Assembly (NCBI RefSeq): GCF_029030725.1
Contig: NZ_CP113162.1
Span: 2,044,501-2,108,500, forward strand
DNA: 64,000 bases
Reading direction: 5' to 3'
Source: [Pseudomonas] carboxydohydrogena
Lineage (GTDB): Bacteria > Pseudomonadota > Alphaproteobacteria > Rhizobiales > Xanthobacteraceae
The notes under the pieces are model-generated. The model had not been told where the DNA came from. It ran no database searches and saw only the letters and a program-made list of their open reading frames with translations. A program made the position numbers and the translations under genes. This document shows positions 39,090 to 47,562 of this stretch, in pieces. How positions within the stretch are numbered: the stretch's first letter is position 1; every line of letters starts with the position of its first letter.

Positions 39090-39626
39090 GTGGATATTCT
39101 TAAACTCACGCGCGCGGTGGATCGCGTCAGCGATGTCGCTGGCTATATCGCGAAGTGGCTGGTGCTGCTCGCCTGCCTCGTCAGCGCCGGCAACGCCGTC
39201 ATCCGTTATCTGTTCAGCTACAGTTCCAACGGCTGGCTCGAAATCCAGTGGTACATGTTCGGCGGCATCGTCCTGCTCGGCGCGGCGCAGACGCTGCGGC
39301 TGAACGAGCATGTCCGCATCGACCTGCTCTACTCCAACGTATCCGACCGGGCCCGGCTGTGGATCGACGTCTTCGGTTTCGTCGTGTTCCTGCTGCCGGT
39401 CATGGCCTATCTGGTCTATCTGACGTGGCCGTTCTTCCTCAATTCATTCCGCTCCGGTGAAGTCTCGATGAACGCCGGCGGCCTGATCCTGTGGCCCGCC
39501 AAGATATTGCTGCCGACCGGCTTCGCGCTGCTGTTCCTGCAAGGCCTCGCCGAACTCGCCAAGCGCATCGCCGCCCTGAAGGGTGCGATCAAAATCGACA
39601 CCCATTACGAAGCTCCGCTTCAATAG
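39090..39626 (+). CDS. dctQ: TRAP transporter small permease (DctQ type)
   Basis: This roughly 178-residue membrane protein has four hydrophobic segments and the DctQ-type pattern, including SNGWLEIQWYMFGGIVLLG and LNEHVRIDLLY. It forms the membrane complex of a tripartite (TRAP) importer with the large permease 15 bases downstream. The start is uncertain: I prefer the GTG at 39090 with a GGGGA site about nine bases upstream, but a TTG at 39042 is also in frame. The solute-binding proteins are encoded on the opposite strand after dctM. The substrate is not evident; the binding proteins recall those for organic acids or keto acids. Confidence 0.82.
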   Translation: MDILKLTRAVDRVSDVAGYIAKWLVLLACLVSAGNAVIRYLFSYSSNGWLEIQWYMFGGIVLLGAAQTLRLNEHVRIDLLYSNVSDRARLWIDVFGFVVFLLPVMAYLVYLTWPFFLNSFRSGEVSMNAGGLILWPAKILLPTGFALLFLQGLAELAKRIAALKGAIKIDTHYEAPLQ

Positions 39627-39641
39627 CCGCGAGAGACGACG

Positions 39642-41054
39642 ATGTTTTCCCACGGCATCATGCCTCCTCTGATGTTCGGCACCATGATCTGCTTCATGGT
39701 GCTCGGCTTCCCCGTTGCGTTCTCGCTGAGCGCGGTCGGCCTGTTCTTCGGCATTATCGGCATCGAGACCGGCCATTTCGATCCGGCCTTCCTGCAAGCC
39801 CTGCCGTTCCGCTTCTACGGCATCATCTCCAACGACCTGCTGCTGTCGATTCCGTTCTTCACCTTCATGGGCGCCATTCTCGAGCGCTGCGGCCTCGCCG
39901 AAGATCTGCTCGAAGGAACCGGCCAGTTGTTCGGCAAGGTTCCGGGCGGTCTTGCCTATGCCGTCATTATCGTGGGCGCGATCCTCGGCGCCATCACCGG
40001 CACCGTCGCGGCATCCGTCATCGCGATGGGCGTGATCTCGCTGCCGATCATGATGCGCTACGGCTACGACATGAAGCTCGCCACCGGCGTGATCGCCGCG
40101 TCCGGCACCATCACCCAGCTCATTCCTCCCTCGCTGGTTCTGATCGTGCTCGCCGACCAGCTCGGCCGTTCGGTCGGCGACATGTATCTCGGCGCGATCG
40201 GCCCTTCGATCCTGCAAGTCCTGATCTTCCTCGGCTACATCGTGCTGCTGTCGATCATGCGGCCCAACGCGATGCCGCCGATTCCGGAATCGGCGCGCGA
40301 GCCGATGAACTGGCGGCTCGTCAGCCGCGTGCTGTGGGGCATGATCCCCTCCATCGTCCTGATCTTCCTCGTGCTCGGCACCATCGGCCTCGGCCTTGCG
40401 ACGCCGACCGAAGCCGGAGCGATGGGCGCTGTCGGCGCGATCCTGCTCGCCGCCATGCATCGCCGCCTCACCTGGCCTCTGGTCGAACAGGCGATGACCT
40501 CGACGATGCGCCTCACCGCGATGGTGGTGTTCATCCTGATCGGCTCGACCTGCTTCAGCCTCGTCTTCCAGGGCATGGACGGCGCGCGCTGGATCGAGCA
40601 CATGCTGACGGGGCTGCCGGGCGGCGTGGTCGGCTTCCTGATCTTCGTCAACATCTTCGTCTTCTTCCTGGCGTTCTTCCTCGACTTCTTCGAGATCGCC
40701 TTCATCATCATCCCCCTGCTCGCGCCCGTCGCGAGCAAGCTCGGCATCGACCTTGTCTGGTTCGGCGTGCTGCTCTGCGTGAACATGCAGACCTCGTTCA
40801 TGCACCCGCCGTTCGGGTTCGCGCTGTTCTACCTGCGCGGCATCGCACCGCCGGAAGTGAAGAGCTCCGACATCTATTGGGGCGCGATGCCATGGGTGTT
40901 CATGCAGGTCATCCTGGTGATCGTCGTGATCTACTGGCCAGGCGCGGTGACCTACTGGATCGACACCAGCAAGGTCGATACCACCAACGTCAAGATCGAG
41001 ATTCCGCAAATCGAAATGCCGAAACTCGATCTCGGAATACCCAACTTCAAGTAG
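39642..41054 (+). CDS. dctM: TRAP transporter large permease (DctM type)
   Basis: This 470-residue permease has about twelve transmembrane segments and the DctM family pattern. Landmarks are SIPFFTFMGAILERCGLAED, the GAITGTVAASVIAMG loop and SGTITQLIPPSL. It is the secondary active transporter of a TRAP system, driven by an ion gradient and fed by a periplasmic binding protein. The C-terminus is extended by about 40 residues relative to many DctM proteins (VDTTNVKIEIPQIEMPKLDL). A strong hairpin follows the stop. Confidence 0.92.
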   Translation: MFSHGIMPPLMFGTMICFMVLGFPVAFSLSAVGLFFGIIGIETGHFDPAFLQALPFRFYGIISNDLLLSIPFFTFMGAILERCGLAEDLLEGTGQLFGKVPGGLAYAVIIVGAILGAITGTVAASVIAMGVISLPIMMRYGYDMKLATGVIAASGTITQLIPPSLVLIVLADQLGRSVGDMYLGAIGPSILQVLIFLGYIVLLSIMRPNAMPPIPESAREPMNWRLVSRVLWGMIPSIVLIFLVLGTIGLGLATPTEAGAMGAVGAILLAAMHRRLTWPLVEQAMTSTMRLTAMVVFILIGSTCFSLVFQGMDGARWIEHMLTGLPGGVVGFLIFVNIFVFFLAFFLDFFEIAFIIIPLLAPVASKLGIDLVWFGVLLCVNMQTSFMHPPFGFALFYLRGIAPPEVKSSDIYWGAMPWVFMQVILVIVVIYWPGAVTYWIDTSKVDTTNVKIEIPQIEMPKLDLGIPNFK

Positions 41055-41087
41055 CCGGCTATTCTGGAAAATTGATTTGAAAATGCG

Positions 41088-41114
41088 AAAGCCCGGCCTC
41101 ACAGGCCGGGCTTT
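41088..41114. terminator. bidirectional hairpin terminator between dctM and dctP
   Basis: The 12-bp stem AAAGCCCGGCCT pairs with AGGCCGGGCTTT around the loop CAC (41100-41102). A T-run follows on the plus strand, and the A-run at the left gives a T-run on the minus strand. It lies 33 bases after the dctM stop and 26 bases beyond the convergent dctP stop, so it can end both transcripts. Confidence 0.85.
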
Positions 41115-41139
41115 TACACGCCGTCAGACGTTTCCCGCA

Positions 41140-42228
41140 TCAGCCGCGGCTTCGAGAGCGTATCTGGAAACTATCGAACGTCAGTTCGGCGACCTGCCAC
41201 CACAGATACTCATCGTTGCGATAGGCCTGCATCGCATCGATCGACTGCTTGAAGCTCGGATTCTTGGCGGACAGGTCCGCCCACAATTCGTTCGTCGCCT
41301 TGAGCGCCTCTTCCAGAATGTCCTTGTTAAAGGGACGCAGCATCGTGCCGCTCGCGACAAGGCGCTTCAAGGCCGCCGGATTCTGCTCGTCATAACGCGC
41401 CGCCATATAGATGTTGGCGTTCGCCATCGCATTGGCGACGATCGCCTGATAGTTTTTCGGCAGCGAATTCCACTTCGCCAGATTGGTGAAGACATGGATC
41501 ATCGGGCCGCCTTCCCAGAAGCCGGGATAATAATAGAACGGCGCGACCTTCTGGAATCCGAGCTTTTCGTCGTCGTAAGGCCCAACCCATTCGGCCGCGT
41601 CGATGGTGCCCTTTTCCAGCGCCGGATAGATGTCGCTGCCCGCGAGTTGCTGCGGCACGACGCCGAGCTTCGCCATCACCTGCCCGGCGATGCCGCCGAT
41701 GCGCATCTTCAGGCCGCGCAGATCGGCGAGCGTCTTGATCTCCTTGCGAAACCAGCCACCCATCTGGGTGTTGGTGTTGCCGCACGGATGCGCGATCACG
41801 CCATACTTCTGGAAGAAGGCGTTGCCGAGCTGTTCGCCGCCGCCCTGGTACCACCATGAATTCTGCATCCGCGCGTTCAGCCCGAACGGCACGCAGGAAT
41901 AGATCGCGAAGGTCGGGTCCTTGCCGACATAGTAGTAAGCCACGCTGTGGCTCATCTCGACGGTGCCGTTCGCGGCCGCGTCGAGTGCCTGCAAACCGGG
42001 AACGAGTTCGCCCGCGGCGAACACCTCGATCTGGAATTTGTTGTCGGTCATTTCGGCGACCTGCTTCGCCATCATCACGCCCGCGCCGAAAAGCGTATCG
42101 AGCGATTTCGGGAAGCTCGACGTCATCCGCCACTTGATGACGGGCATCGACTGCGCGATGGCCGGGGATGCAATGGATGCGCCTGCGGCACCCGCTGCCG
42201 ACACTTTCAGAAAATCGCGACGCTTCAT
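41140..42228 (-). CDS. dctP: TRAP transporter solute-binding protein, copy 1
   Basis: This 362-residue protein starts with a twin-arginine signal peptide (MKRRDFLKVSAAGAAGASIA, cut near the AQ of AIAQ). The mature part has the DctP pattern: MTSSFPKSLDTLFGAG, WWYQGGGEQLGNAFFQKYGV and IGGIAGQVMAKLGVVPQQL. Copy 2 lies upstream on the same strand, aligned end to end without gaps and with most residues identical. Both face the DctQM genes convergently. The pattern suggests keto-acid or dicarboxylate binding, but the ligand is not proven. Confidence 0.87.
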   Translation of the reverse strand: MKRRDFLKVSAAGAAGASIASPAIAQSMPVIKWRMTSSFPKSLDTLFGAGVMMAKQVAEMTDNKFQIEVFAAGELVPGLQALDAAANGTVEMSHSVAYYYVGKDPTFAIYSCVPFGLNARMQNSWWYQGGGEQLGNAFFQKYGVIAHPCGNTNTQMGGWFRKEIKTLADLRGLKMRIGGIAGQVMAKLGVVPQQLAGSDIYPALEKGTIDAAEWVGPYDDEKLGFQKVAPFYYYPGFWEGGPMIHVFTNLAKWNSLPKNYQAIVANAMANANIYMAARYDEQNPAALKRLVASGTMLRPFNKDILEEALKATNELWADLSAKNPSFKQSIDAMQAYRNDEYLWWQVAELTFDSFQIRSRSRG

Positions 42229-42352
42229 GAATATCCCCCGGACTATGCTGGAACCGGGTCTATCGGAATTACGCGCGCCAAAAAAGGATTATCGCCGGGC
42301 TCCCGCACGGGAGTGTCCCTGTGCAACGCAACAGAATATTCCGCGCAGCAAA

Positions 42353-42377
42353 AAGCCCGGCCTGAAAGGCCGGGCTT
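42353..42377 (-). terminator. hairpin terminator of dctP copy 2
   Basis: An 11-bp stem AAGCCCGGCCT / AGGCCGGGCTT encloses the loop GAA (42364-42366). On the minus strand a run of Ts follows, because the plus strand has AAAA before the stem. It lies 24 bases after the stop of dctP copy 2 and so separates the two binding-protein genes. The stem is almost the same sequence as at 41088-41114, as expected from duplication. Confidence 0.8.
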
Positions 42378-42400
42378 CGATTGGCTTTGCCGTGGACCGA

Positions 42401-43489
42401 TCAGCCGCGGGTGCGCGAGCGGATCTGGAAGCTGTCGAAGGTGTATTCGGCGACCTGCCACCACAGATATTCGTCGCCGCGATACGCCTGCATCGCATCG
42501 ATCGACTTCTTGAAATCCGCATTCTTCGCCGAGATTTCAGCCCACAGGGTGTTGGTGGCCTTCAGGGCCGCCTCCAGCACTTCATTGCTGAACGGGCGAA
42601 GCTGCGTGCCGCCCGCGACCAGACGCTTCAGCGCGCCGGGGTTTTGCAGATCGTAACGCGCGGCCATGAGCGTATTGGCGTTGGCGTTCGCGTTGGCCAG
42701 AATGGCCTGATAGTGCTTCGGCAGCGCATTCCACTTCTCAAGATTGGTGAGCGAGTGGACCATCAGGCCGCCTTCCCAGAAGCCGGGATAGTAGTAGTAC
42801 GGCGCGACCTTGTTGAAGCCGAGCTTCTCGTCGTCATACGGACCGATCCACTCGGCCGCGTCGATGGTGCCCTTTTCCAGCGAGGGGTAGATGTCGCCGC
42901 CCGCAAGCTGCTGCGGCACGACGCCGAGCTTCGCCAGCACCTGCCCGGCAATGCCGCCGATGCGCATCTTCAGGCCAGAGAGATCGGCAACGGTCTTGAT
43001 CTCCTTGCGGAACCAGCCGCCCATCTGGGTGCCGGTGTTGCCGCAGGGATGTGCGATCACGCCATGCTTCTTGAAGAAATCGTTGGCGAGCTGTTCGCCG
43101 CCGCCCTGATACCACCAGGAGTTCTGCATGCGCGCATTGAGGCCGAACGGGACAGCCGCATAGATCGCGAAGGTCGGGTCCTTGCCGACATAATAATAGG
43201 TTGCCGTATGGCACATTTCGACGGTGCCGTTCGAGGTGGCATCGAGCGCTTGCAGACCCGGCACGACTTCGCCAGCGGCGAAGACCTGGATCTGAAACTT
43301 GTTATCGGTCATTTCGGCGACCTGCTTCGCCATCAGCTCGGCCGCGCCATAAATCGTATCCAGCGACTTGGGGAAGCTGGACGTCAGCCGCCATTTGACC
43401 TCAGGCGACGATTGAGCAATCGCCGGCGAGGCGACGGCCGCCGTTGCTGCGCCCGCAGCCGTGACTTTGAGAAAATCGCGACGCTTCAT
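42401..43489 (-). CDS. dctP: TRAP transporter solute-binding protein, copy 2
   Basis: This 362-residue paralogue of the downstream dctP also has a twin-arginine signal (MKRRDFLKVTAAGAATAAVA, then PAIAQ) and the same length with no gap against copy 1. Differences fall in the mature ligand-binding region (for instance EMCHTATYYYVGKD versus EMSHSVAYYYVGKD) and near the N-terminus, which suggests two similar but not identical ligands. A terminator separates the two genes, so each probably has its own promoter. Confidence 0.87.
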   Translation of the reverse strand: MKRRDFLKVTAAGAATAAVASPAIAQSSPEVKWRLTSSFPKSLDTIYGAAELMAKQVAEMTDNKFQIQVFAAGEVVPGLQALDATSNGTVEMCHTATYYYVGKDPTFAIYAAVPFGLNARMQNSWWYQGGGEQLANDFFKKHGVIAHPCGNTGTQMGGWFRKEIKTVADLSGLKMRIGGIAGQVLAKLGVVPQQLAGGDIYPSLEKGTIDAAEWIGPYDDEKLGFNKVAPYYYYPGFWEGGLMVHSLTNLEKWNALPKHYQAILANANANANTLMAARYDLQNPGALKRLVAGGTQLRPFSNEVLEAALKATNTLWAEISAKNADFKKSIDAMQAYRGDEYLWWQVAEYTFDSFQIRSRTRG

Positions 43490-43630
43490 ATACTCCTACC
43501 TCCCTATGGCAGACCTTCGAGTCCGCTAAACTTGCCGTCTAGCACGGAACTTTCAAGTTCAAAACGCGACAAGTCGTGCAGCGATGCTAAACACAAGGTC
43601 GCATAAGAGCGGGCCTCGAAATTCTGCCGC

Positions 43631-44740
43631 TCAGGCAGCGGCCGTTTGCAACCGCAATCCGTTTTTGATCTTTTCGGCGATGGCACGATAGATTTCCGCA
43701 TACTTGCCGGACGGATCGCTCTCCAGTACCGGGCGGCCCTCATCCGAGCCCTCGCGAATGGCGATATCGAGGGGTATTTCGCCCAGGAACGGAACGCCGA
43801 GCCGCTCCGCTTCATGCCGCGCCCCGCCATGCCCGAAGATATCGGACCTCGTATTGCAGTGCGGGCACAGGAAATAGCTCATGTTCTCGATAATGCCGAG
43901 GGTCGGAACGTCGACCTTCTTGAACATCGTGATTCCGCGCCGCGCGTCGATCAGGGCAAGATCCTGCGGCGTCGAGACGATGACCGCGCCCGCCAGCGGC
44001 ACATGCTGGGCGAGCGAAAGCTGGACGTCGCCAGTCCCCGGCGGCATATCGACCACCAGCACGTCGAGTTCTCCCCAGGCGACATCCTGCAACATCTGCT
44101 TGACCGCCGACTGGATCATCGGCCCGCGCCAAATCATCGCGGTTTCTTCCGCCACCAGGAATCCGATCGACATCAGCGTCAGGCCGAAGCGCTGCAACGG
44201 GATCATCTTCTTGTCGTCGGTGAGCTTCGGCATCTCCTTGAGGCCCGTCAGCCTCGGCACCGACGGTCCGTAGATATCGGCGTCGAGCAGCCCGGTTTTC
44301 AGCCCGAGGTCACGCAGGCCGAGCGCGAGATTGAGGGCCGTTGTCGATTTGCCGACCCCGCCCTTGCCTGAAGCCACCGCGATGATGGTCTTGATGCCGG
44401 GAATGGCCTTCTGCCTGCCCATCGGCGAATCCCCGCCCGCGCCGTGATGATGCGAGGCCGCCGGCTTTACGCCACCTGCCGGCCCGGAGCCCGGGCGCCG
44501 CTCGGCCGTCAGCGCGACCATCACCGTCTTGATCCCCGGAAGGGCGCGTACCGCCGCCTCCGCCTGGGCCCTGATCGCTTCCCAGGCGCGGGCTTCCGCC
44601 GCATCCACCGTCAGGGAGAAAAACACCTTGCCGTCGATTGCCGTGATCTCGGACAAGACCTTCGCGGCCGGGAGCGGCACCCCCTGGGGGGTCTGAATCC
44701 TGGCTAAACTGCTCAAAACGTCGTCTTTGGTCACGCTCAC
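43631..44740 (-). CDS. apbC: Mrp/ApbC iron-sulfur carrier ATPase
   Basis: This 369-residue P-loop protein has an N-terminal DUF59/FSCA domain and a C-terminal Mrp ATPase with the deviant Walker A SGKGGVGKSTT. A CPHC motif in LCPHCNTRSDIFGHGGA is the likely Fe-S bridging site in the dimer. It delivers iron-sulfur clusters to target enzymes. I start at the GTG at 44740 because an AGGAG ribosome site lies eight bases upstream; the GTG six bases later has too long a spacing. The two-domain length is usual for alphaproteobacteria. Confidence 0.92.
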   Translation of the reverse strand: MSVTKDDVLSSLARIQTPQGVPLPAAKVLSEITAIDGKVFFSLTVDAAEARAWEAIRAQAEAAVRALPGIKTVMVALTAERRPGSGPAGGVKPAASHHHGAGGDSPMGRQKAIPGIKTIIAVASGKGGVGKSTTALNLALGLRDLGLKTGLLDADIYGPSVPRLTGLKEMPKLTDDKKMIPLQRFGLTLMSIGFLVAEETAMIWRGPMIQSAVKQMLQDVAWGELDVLVVDMPPGTGDVQLSLAQHVPLAGAVIVSTPQDLALIDARRGITMFKKVDVPTLGIIENMSYFLCPHCNTRSDIFGHGGARHEAERLGVPFLGEIPLDIAIREGSDEGRPVLESDPSGKYAEIYRAIAEKIKNGLRLQTAAA

Positions 44741-44994
44741 GTCGGGGTCTCCTGCCAGCCGGATCGCGGGGTCTTTTCCCCCATGGCGGGCCTCCCCGTC
44801 TTCGCGATCGGAATCGTCATACCACCACGACACCGGCGGTACCACCGCTGCCCCGGCGGCATTTTTTCAGTCCAACCGGCCCAGAATTGATCCTCCTTAA
44901 AGCGGTGGATGAAGATTTTTGACGCGGAAAATTCTGCGACACGCAACAAAAATGACATAAAAGGTTCACACGAAGCGGTAGCGGGGATACATTC

Positions 44995-45636
44995 ATGCGG
45001 TGGTTCAAGGCATTGATGCCAAAGGAACATTCGTTCTTTGAGCTATTTGCCAGACACTCCCGGACGCTCGTCGAGGGAGCGGAATCCCTCCAGGGCATGC
45101 TCCGGGGCGGGGCCGAAATCGAATTCTACTGCGACAAGATCAGCCAGTATGAGAACGAAGCCGACAACATCACCCGCGAGGTGATGATGGCGATCCGGCG
45201 CTCCTTCATCACGCCCTTCGACCGCGGCGACATCAAGAACCTCATCGCCGCGATGGACGACGCCATCGACCAGATGCAGCAGACCGCGAAAACGGTGCGG
45301 CTGTTCGAGGTCAAGGAATTCGACCAGCCGATGCAGGAGATGGGCGCCATTATCCAGCATTGCGCCGAACTCGTGGTGCGCGCCATCCCGCTCCTGCAAT
45401 CGATCGGCGCCAACGTCGGCACGCTCTCCTCCATCACCGAGGAGTTGACACGGCTCGAAGGCAAGGTGGACGACCTGCACGATCTTGGCCTGAAGAAACT
45501 TTTCCTCAAGCACCGCAGCGGCAACGCCATGGACTACATCGTCGGCTCCGAAATCTACGATCATCTCGAGAAAGTCGCGGACCGTTTCGACGACGTCGCC
45601 AACGAGATCAACAGCATCGTGATTGAACAGGTCTGA
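44995..45636 (+). CDS. DUF47 phosphate transport regulator
   Basis: This 213-residue all-helical protein belongs to the PhoU-like DUF47 family (sometimes called Pit accessory protein). Recognisable features are EVMMAIRRSFITPFDRGDI and the C-terminal IYDHLEKVADRFDDVANEI, where acidic residues can bind metal ions. It is encoded 12 bases before a Pit-type phosphate transporter, which is the usual pairing. It probably controls or gates that transporter. Confidence 0.9.
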   Translation: MRWFKALMPKEHSFFELFARHSRTLVEGAESLQGMLRGGAEIEFYCDKISQYENEADNITREVMMAIRRSFITPFDRGDIKNLIAAMDDAIDQMQQTAKTVRLFEVKEFDQPMQEMGAIIQHCAELVVRAIPLLQSIGANVGTLSSITEELTRLEGKVDDLHDLGLKKLFLKHRSGNAMDYIVGSEIYDHLEKVADRFDDVANEINSIVIEQV

Positions 45637-45648
45637 CCGGACAATCTC

Positions 45649-46653
45649 GTGACCGCTTCACTCACGCCCCAGTTCCTGATCGGCCTGATCGCGGTCGCGC
45701 TGCTGTTCGACTTTCTCAACGGCCTGCACGATGCAGCGAATTCGATCGCAACCATCGTTTCCACGCGCGTTCTCAAGCCGCAATATGCGGTGCTGTGGGC
45801 GGCCTTCTTCAATTTCATCGCGTTCCTGTTTTTCGGCCTCCACGTCGCCGAGACGCTGGGGACCGGCATCATCGATCCCGGCATCGTCGATCCGCATGTG
45901 ATCTTCGCAGCCCTGATGGGCGCGATCAGCTGGAATCTCATCACCTGGTGGGCGGGTATTCCCTCCTCCAGCTCCCATGCGTTGATCGGCGGGCTGGTCG
46001 GCGCGGGATTCGCCAAGGCCGGCATCGCCGCCATGGAATGGTCGGGACTCACCAAAGCCATTGTTGCGATCTTCCTGTCTCCGATGGTTGGATTCGTGCT
46101 CGCGCTCATCCTGATGGTGGTCGTGGCGTGGTGCTCCGCGCGCTCCACGCCTTTCATGGTGGACAGCGCCTTCCGCATCCTGCAATTCGGCTCCGCATCG
46201 CTCTATTCGCTCGGCCATGGCGGCAACGATGCGCAAAAGACCATGGGCATCATCGCGATCCTGCTGTTCTCGCAGGGCTATGGCGGCGACCATTTTCATG
46301 TCCCGCTCTGGGTCGTTCTGGCCTGCCAGACGGCGATGGCGCTCGGCACCCTGATGGGCGGCTGGCGGATCGTGCGCACCATGGGCAGCCGCATCACCCA
46401 CCTCAATCCGATGCAGGGCTTCTGCGCCGAAACAGGCGGCGCGCTGACGCTGTTTGCGGCGACCGCGCTCGGCGTTCCGGTTTCGACCACCCACACCATC
46501 ACCGGCGCCATTGTCGGCGTCGGCTCGGCGCGACGGCTCTCCGCCGTCCGCTGGAACATCGCAAGCTCCATCGTGGTGGCGTGGATCATCACCATTCCCG
46601 CCGCCGCCACCGTCGCGGCTCTTGTGTATTGGCTCGTTCCGATCTTTCATTAG
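45649..46653 (+). CDS. pit: PiT-type inorganic phosphate transporter
   Basis: This 334-residue membrane protein of the PiT (PF01384) family takes up phosphate, often as a metal-phosphate complex, by ion symport. It has two copies of the family signature: FLNGLHDAANSIATIVSTRV near the N-terminus and GHGGNDAQKTMGII in the middle. A GVPVSTTHTITGAI segment lies near the C-terminus. The start is a GTG. The DUF47 gene precedes it by 12 bases, and an MgtC gene follows after 23 bases. Confidence 0.93.
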   Translation: MTASLTPQFLIGLIAVALLFDFLNGLHDAANSIATIVSTRVLKPQYAVLWAAFFNFIAFLFFGLHVAETLGTGIIDPGIVDPHVIFAALMGAISWNLITWWAGIPSSSSHALIGGLVGAGFAKAGIAAMEWSGLTKAIVAIFLSPMVGFVLALILMVVVAWCSARSTPFMVDSAFRILQFGSASLYSLGHGGNDAQKTMGIIAILLFSQGYGGDHFHVPLWVVLACQTAMALGTLMGGWRIVRTMGSRITHLNPMQGFCAETGGALTLFAATALGVPVSTTHTITGAIVGVGSARRLSAVRWNIASSIVVAWIITIPAAATVAALVYWLVPIFH

Positions 46654-46676
46654 CTCCCCCGCGAGATGGAGCGCCG

Positions 46677-47393
46677 ATGATCAGCAACATCAGCAACGTC
46701 GAAATCCTTCTTCGGCTGGCCGCCGCCGCCGCTCTGGGCAGCATGGTCGGCTTCGAACGCGAACGCCTGCTCTGGGCCGCCGGCATCCGCACCCACATGC
46801 TGGTGTGCGTCGGCTCCTGTCTGATCATGATCGTGTCGGCCTATGGATTCGCGGGCGTACTCGACCAGCAGCACACCGTGCTGGACCCTTCCCGCATCGC
46901 AGCCCAGGTGGTCTCCGGCATCGGCTTTCTCGGCGCGGGTTCGATCCTCGCGCGCGGCGAGATCATCAAGGGGCTGACCACGGCGGCCAGCATCTGGACC
47001 GTCGCGGCGATCGGACTCGCCATCGGCGGCGGCCTTTACTTCGCCGGCACCGCCTCCACCATCCTGATCCTGATCATTCTGGCCGGTGTGAAGCCGCTGG
47101 AGGAGGCCTATCGGGCCCGCAACCAGACCGTCCATTTCAAGATCTCGGCGGAGCGCGGCGCGCTGACCCCGGAGGAATTGCGTCAGACACTGTCGCTGCG
47201 GGTCAGCCAGATCAAACGCTTCGTGGTGGAAAATCGCAGCGGAGACGAGGGTAACGACGAAATCCTCGTCCTTTTGAACAAGGTCTCCTCGCAGGATATC
47301 GCGGATTTCAAAAACAGGTTGAACGAGGTTCCGGCGATCCGCCGGGTCGACCTCATCAGCCGCTCGGCTGCCGACAACTCGTCCGCCACCTGA
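46677..47393 (+). CDS. MgtC/SapB family protein with C-terminal domain
   Basis: This 238-residue MgtC-family protein has five N-terminal transmembrane segments with the landmarks GFERERLLWAAGIRTHMLVC and QVVSGIGFLGAGSILARGE. These are followed by a soluble domain of about 80 residues (VHFKISAERGALTPEELRQT onward) of the ACT-like type found in true MgtC. I place the start at 46677 (MISNISNVE), 23 bases after pit; longer in-frame stretches upstream overlap pit and are not real. The grouping with DUF47 and Pit suggests magnesium and phosphate are handled together. Confidence 0.88.
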   Translation: MISNISNVEILLRLAAAAALGSMVGFERERLLWAAGIRTHMLVCVGSCLIMIVSAYGFAGVLDQQHTVLDPSRIAAQVVSGIGFLGAGSILARGEIIKGLTTAASIWTVAAIGLAIGGGLYFAGTASTILILIILAGVKPLEEAYRARNQTVHFKISAERGALTPEELRQTLSLRVSQIKRFVVENRSGDEGNDEILVLLNKVSSQDIADFKNRLNEVPAIRRVDLISRSAADNSSAT

Positions 47394-47562
47394 TCCCGTT
47401 CGGCTCATACCGAAAAGGCACGGCCGCATGGCGGCGGCACGCCGCAAATTTACTTTTCATTAACCTGATTAAATCTGTCTTTAAGGCCCCTCTTAAGAAT
47501 TTCCCGCCAGAAATGGAGGCGGGAAAATCCGTGCCCTGCGCGTACCGGGAATTTGTTTGTAA

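Noticed and set aside
44950-44990. Possible Pho box before the DUF47-Pit genes
   Set aside because: TGTGA and TGTCA half sites on the minus strand are 13 bases apart instead of 11, and the rest does not match.
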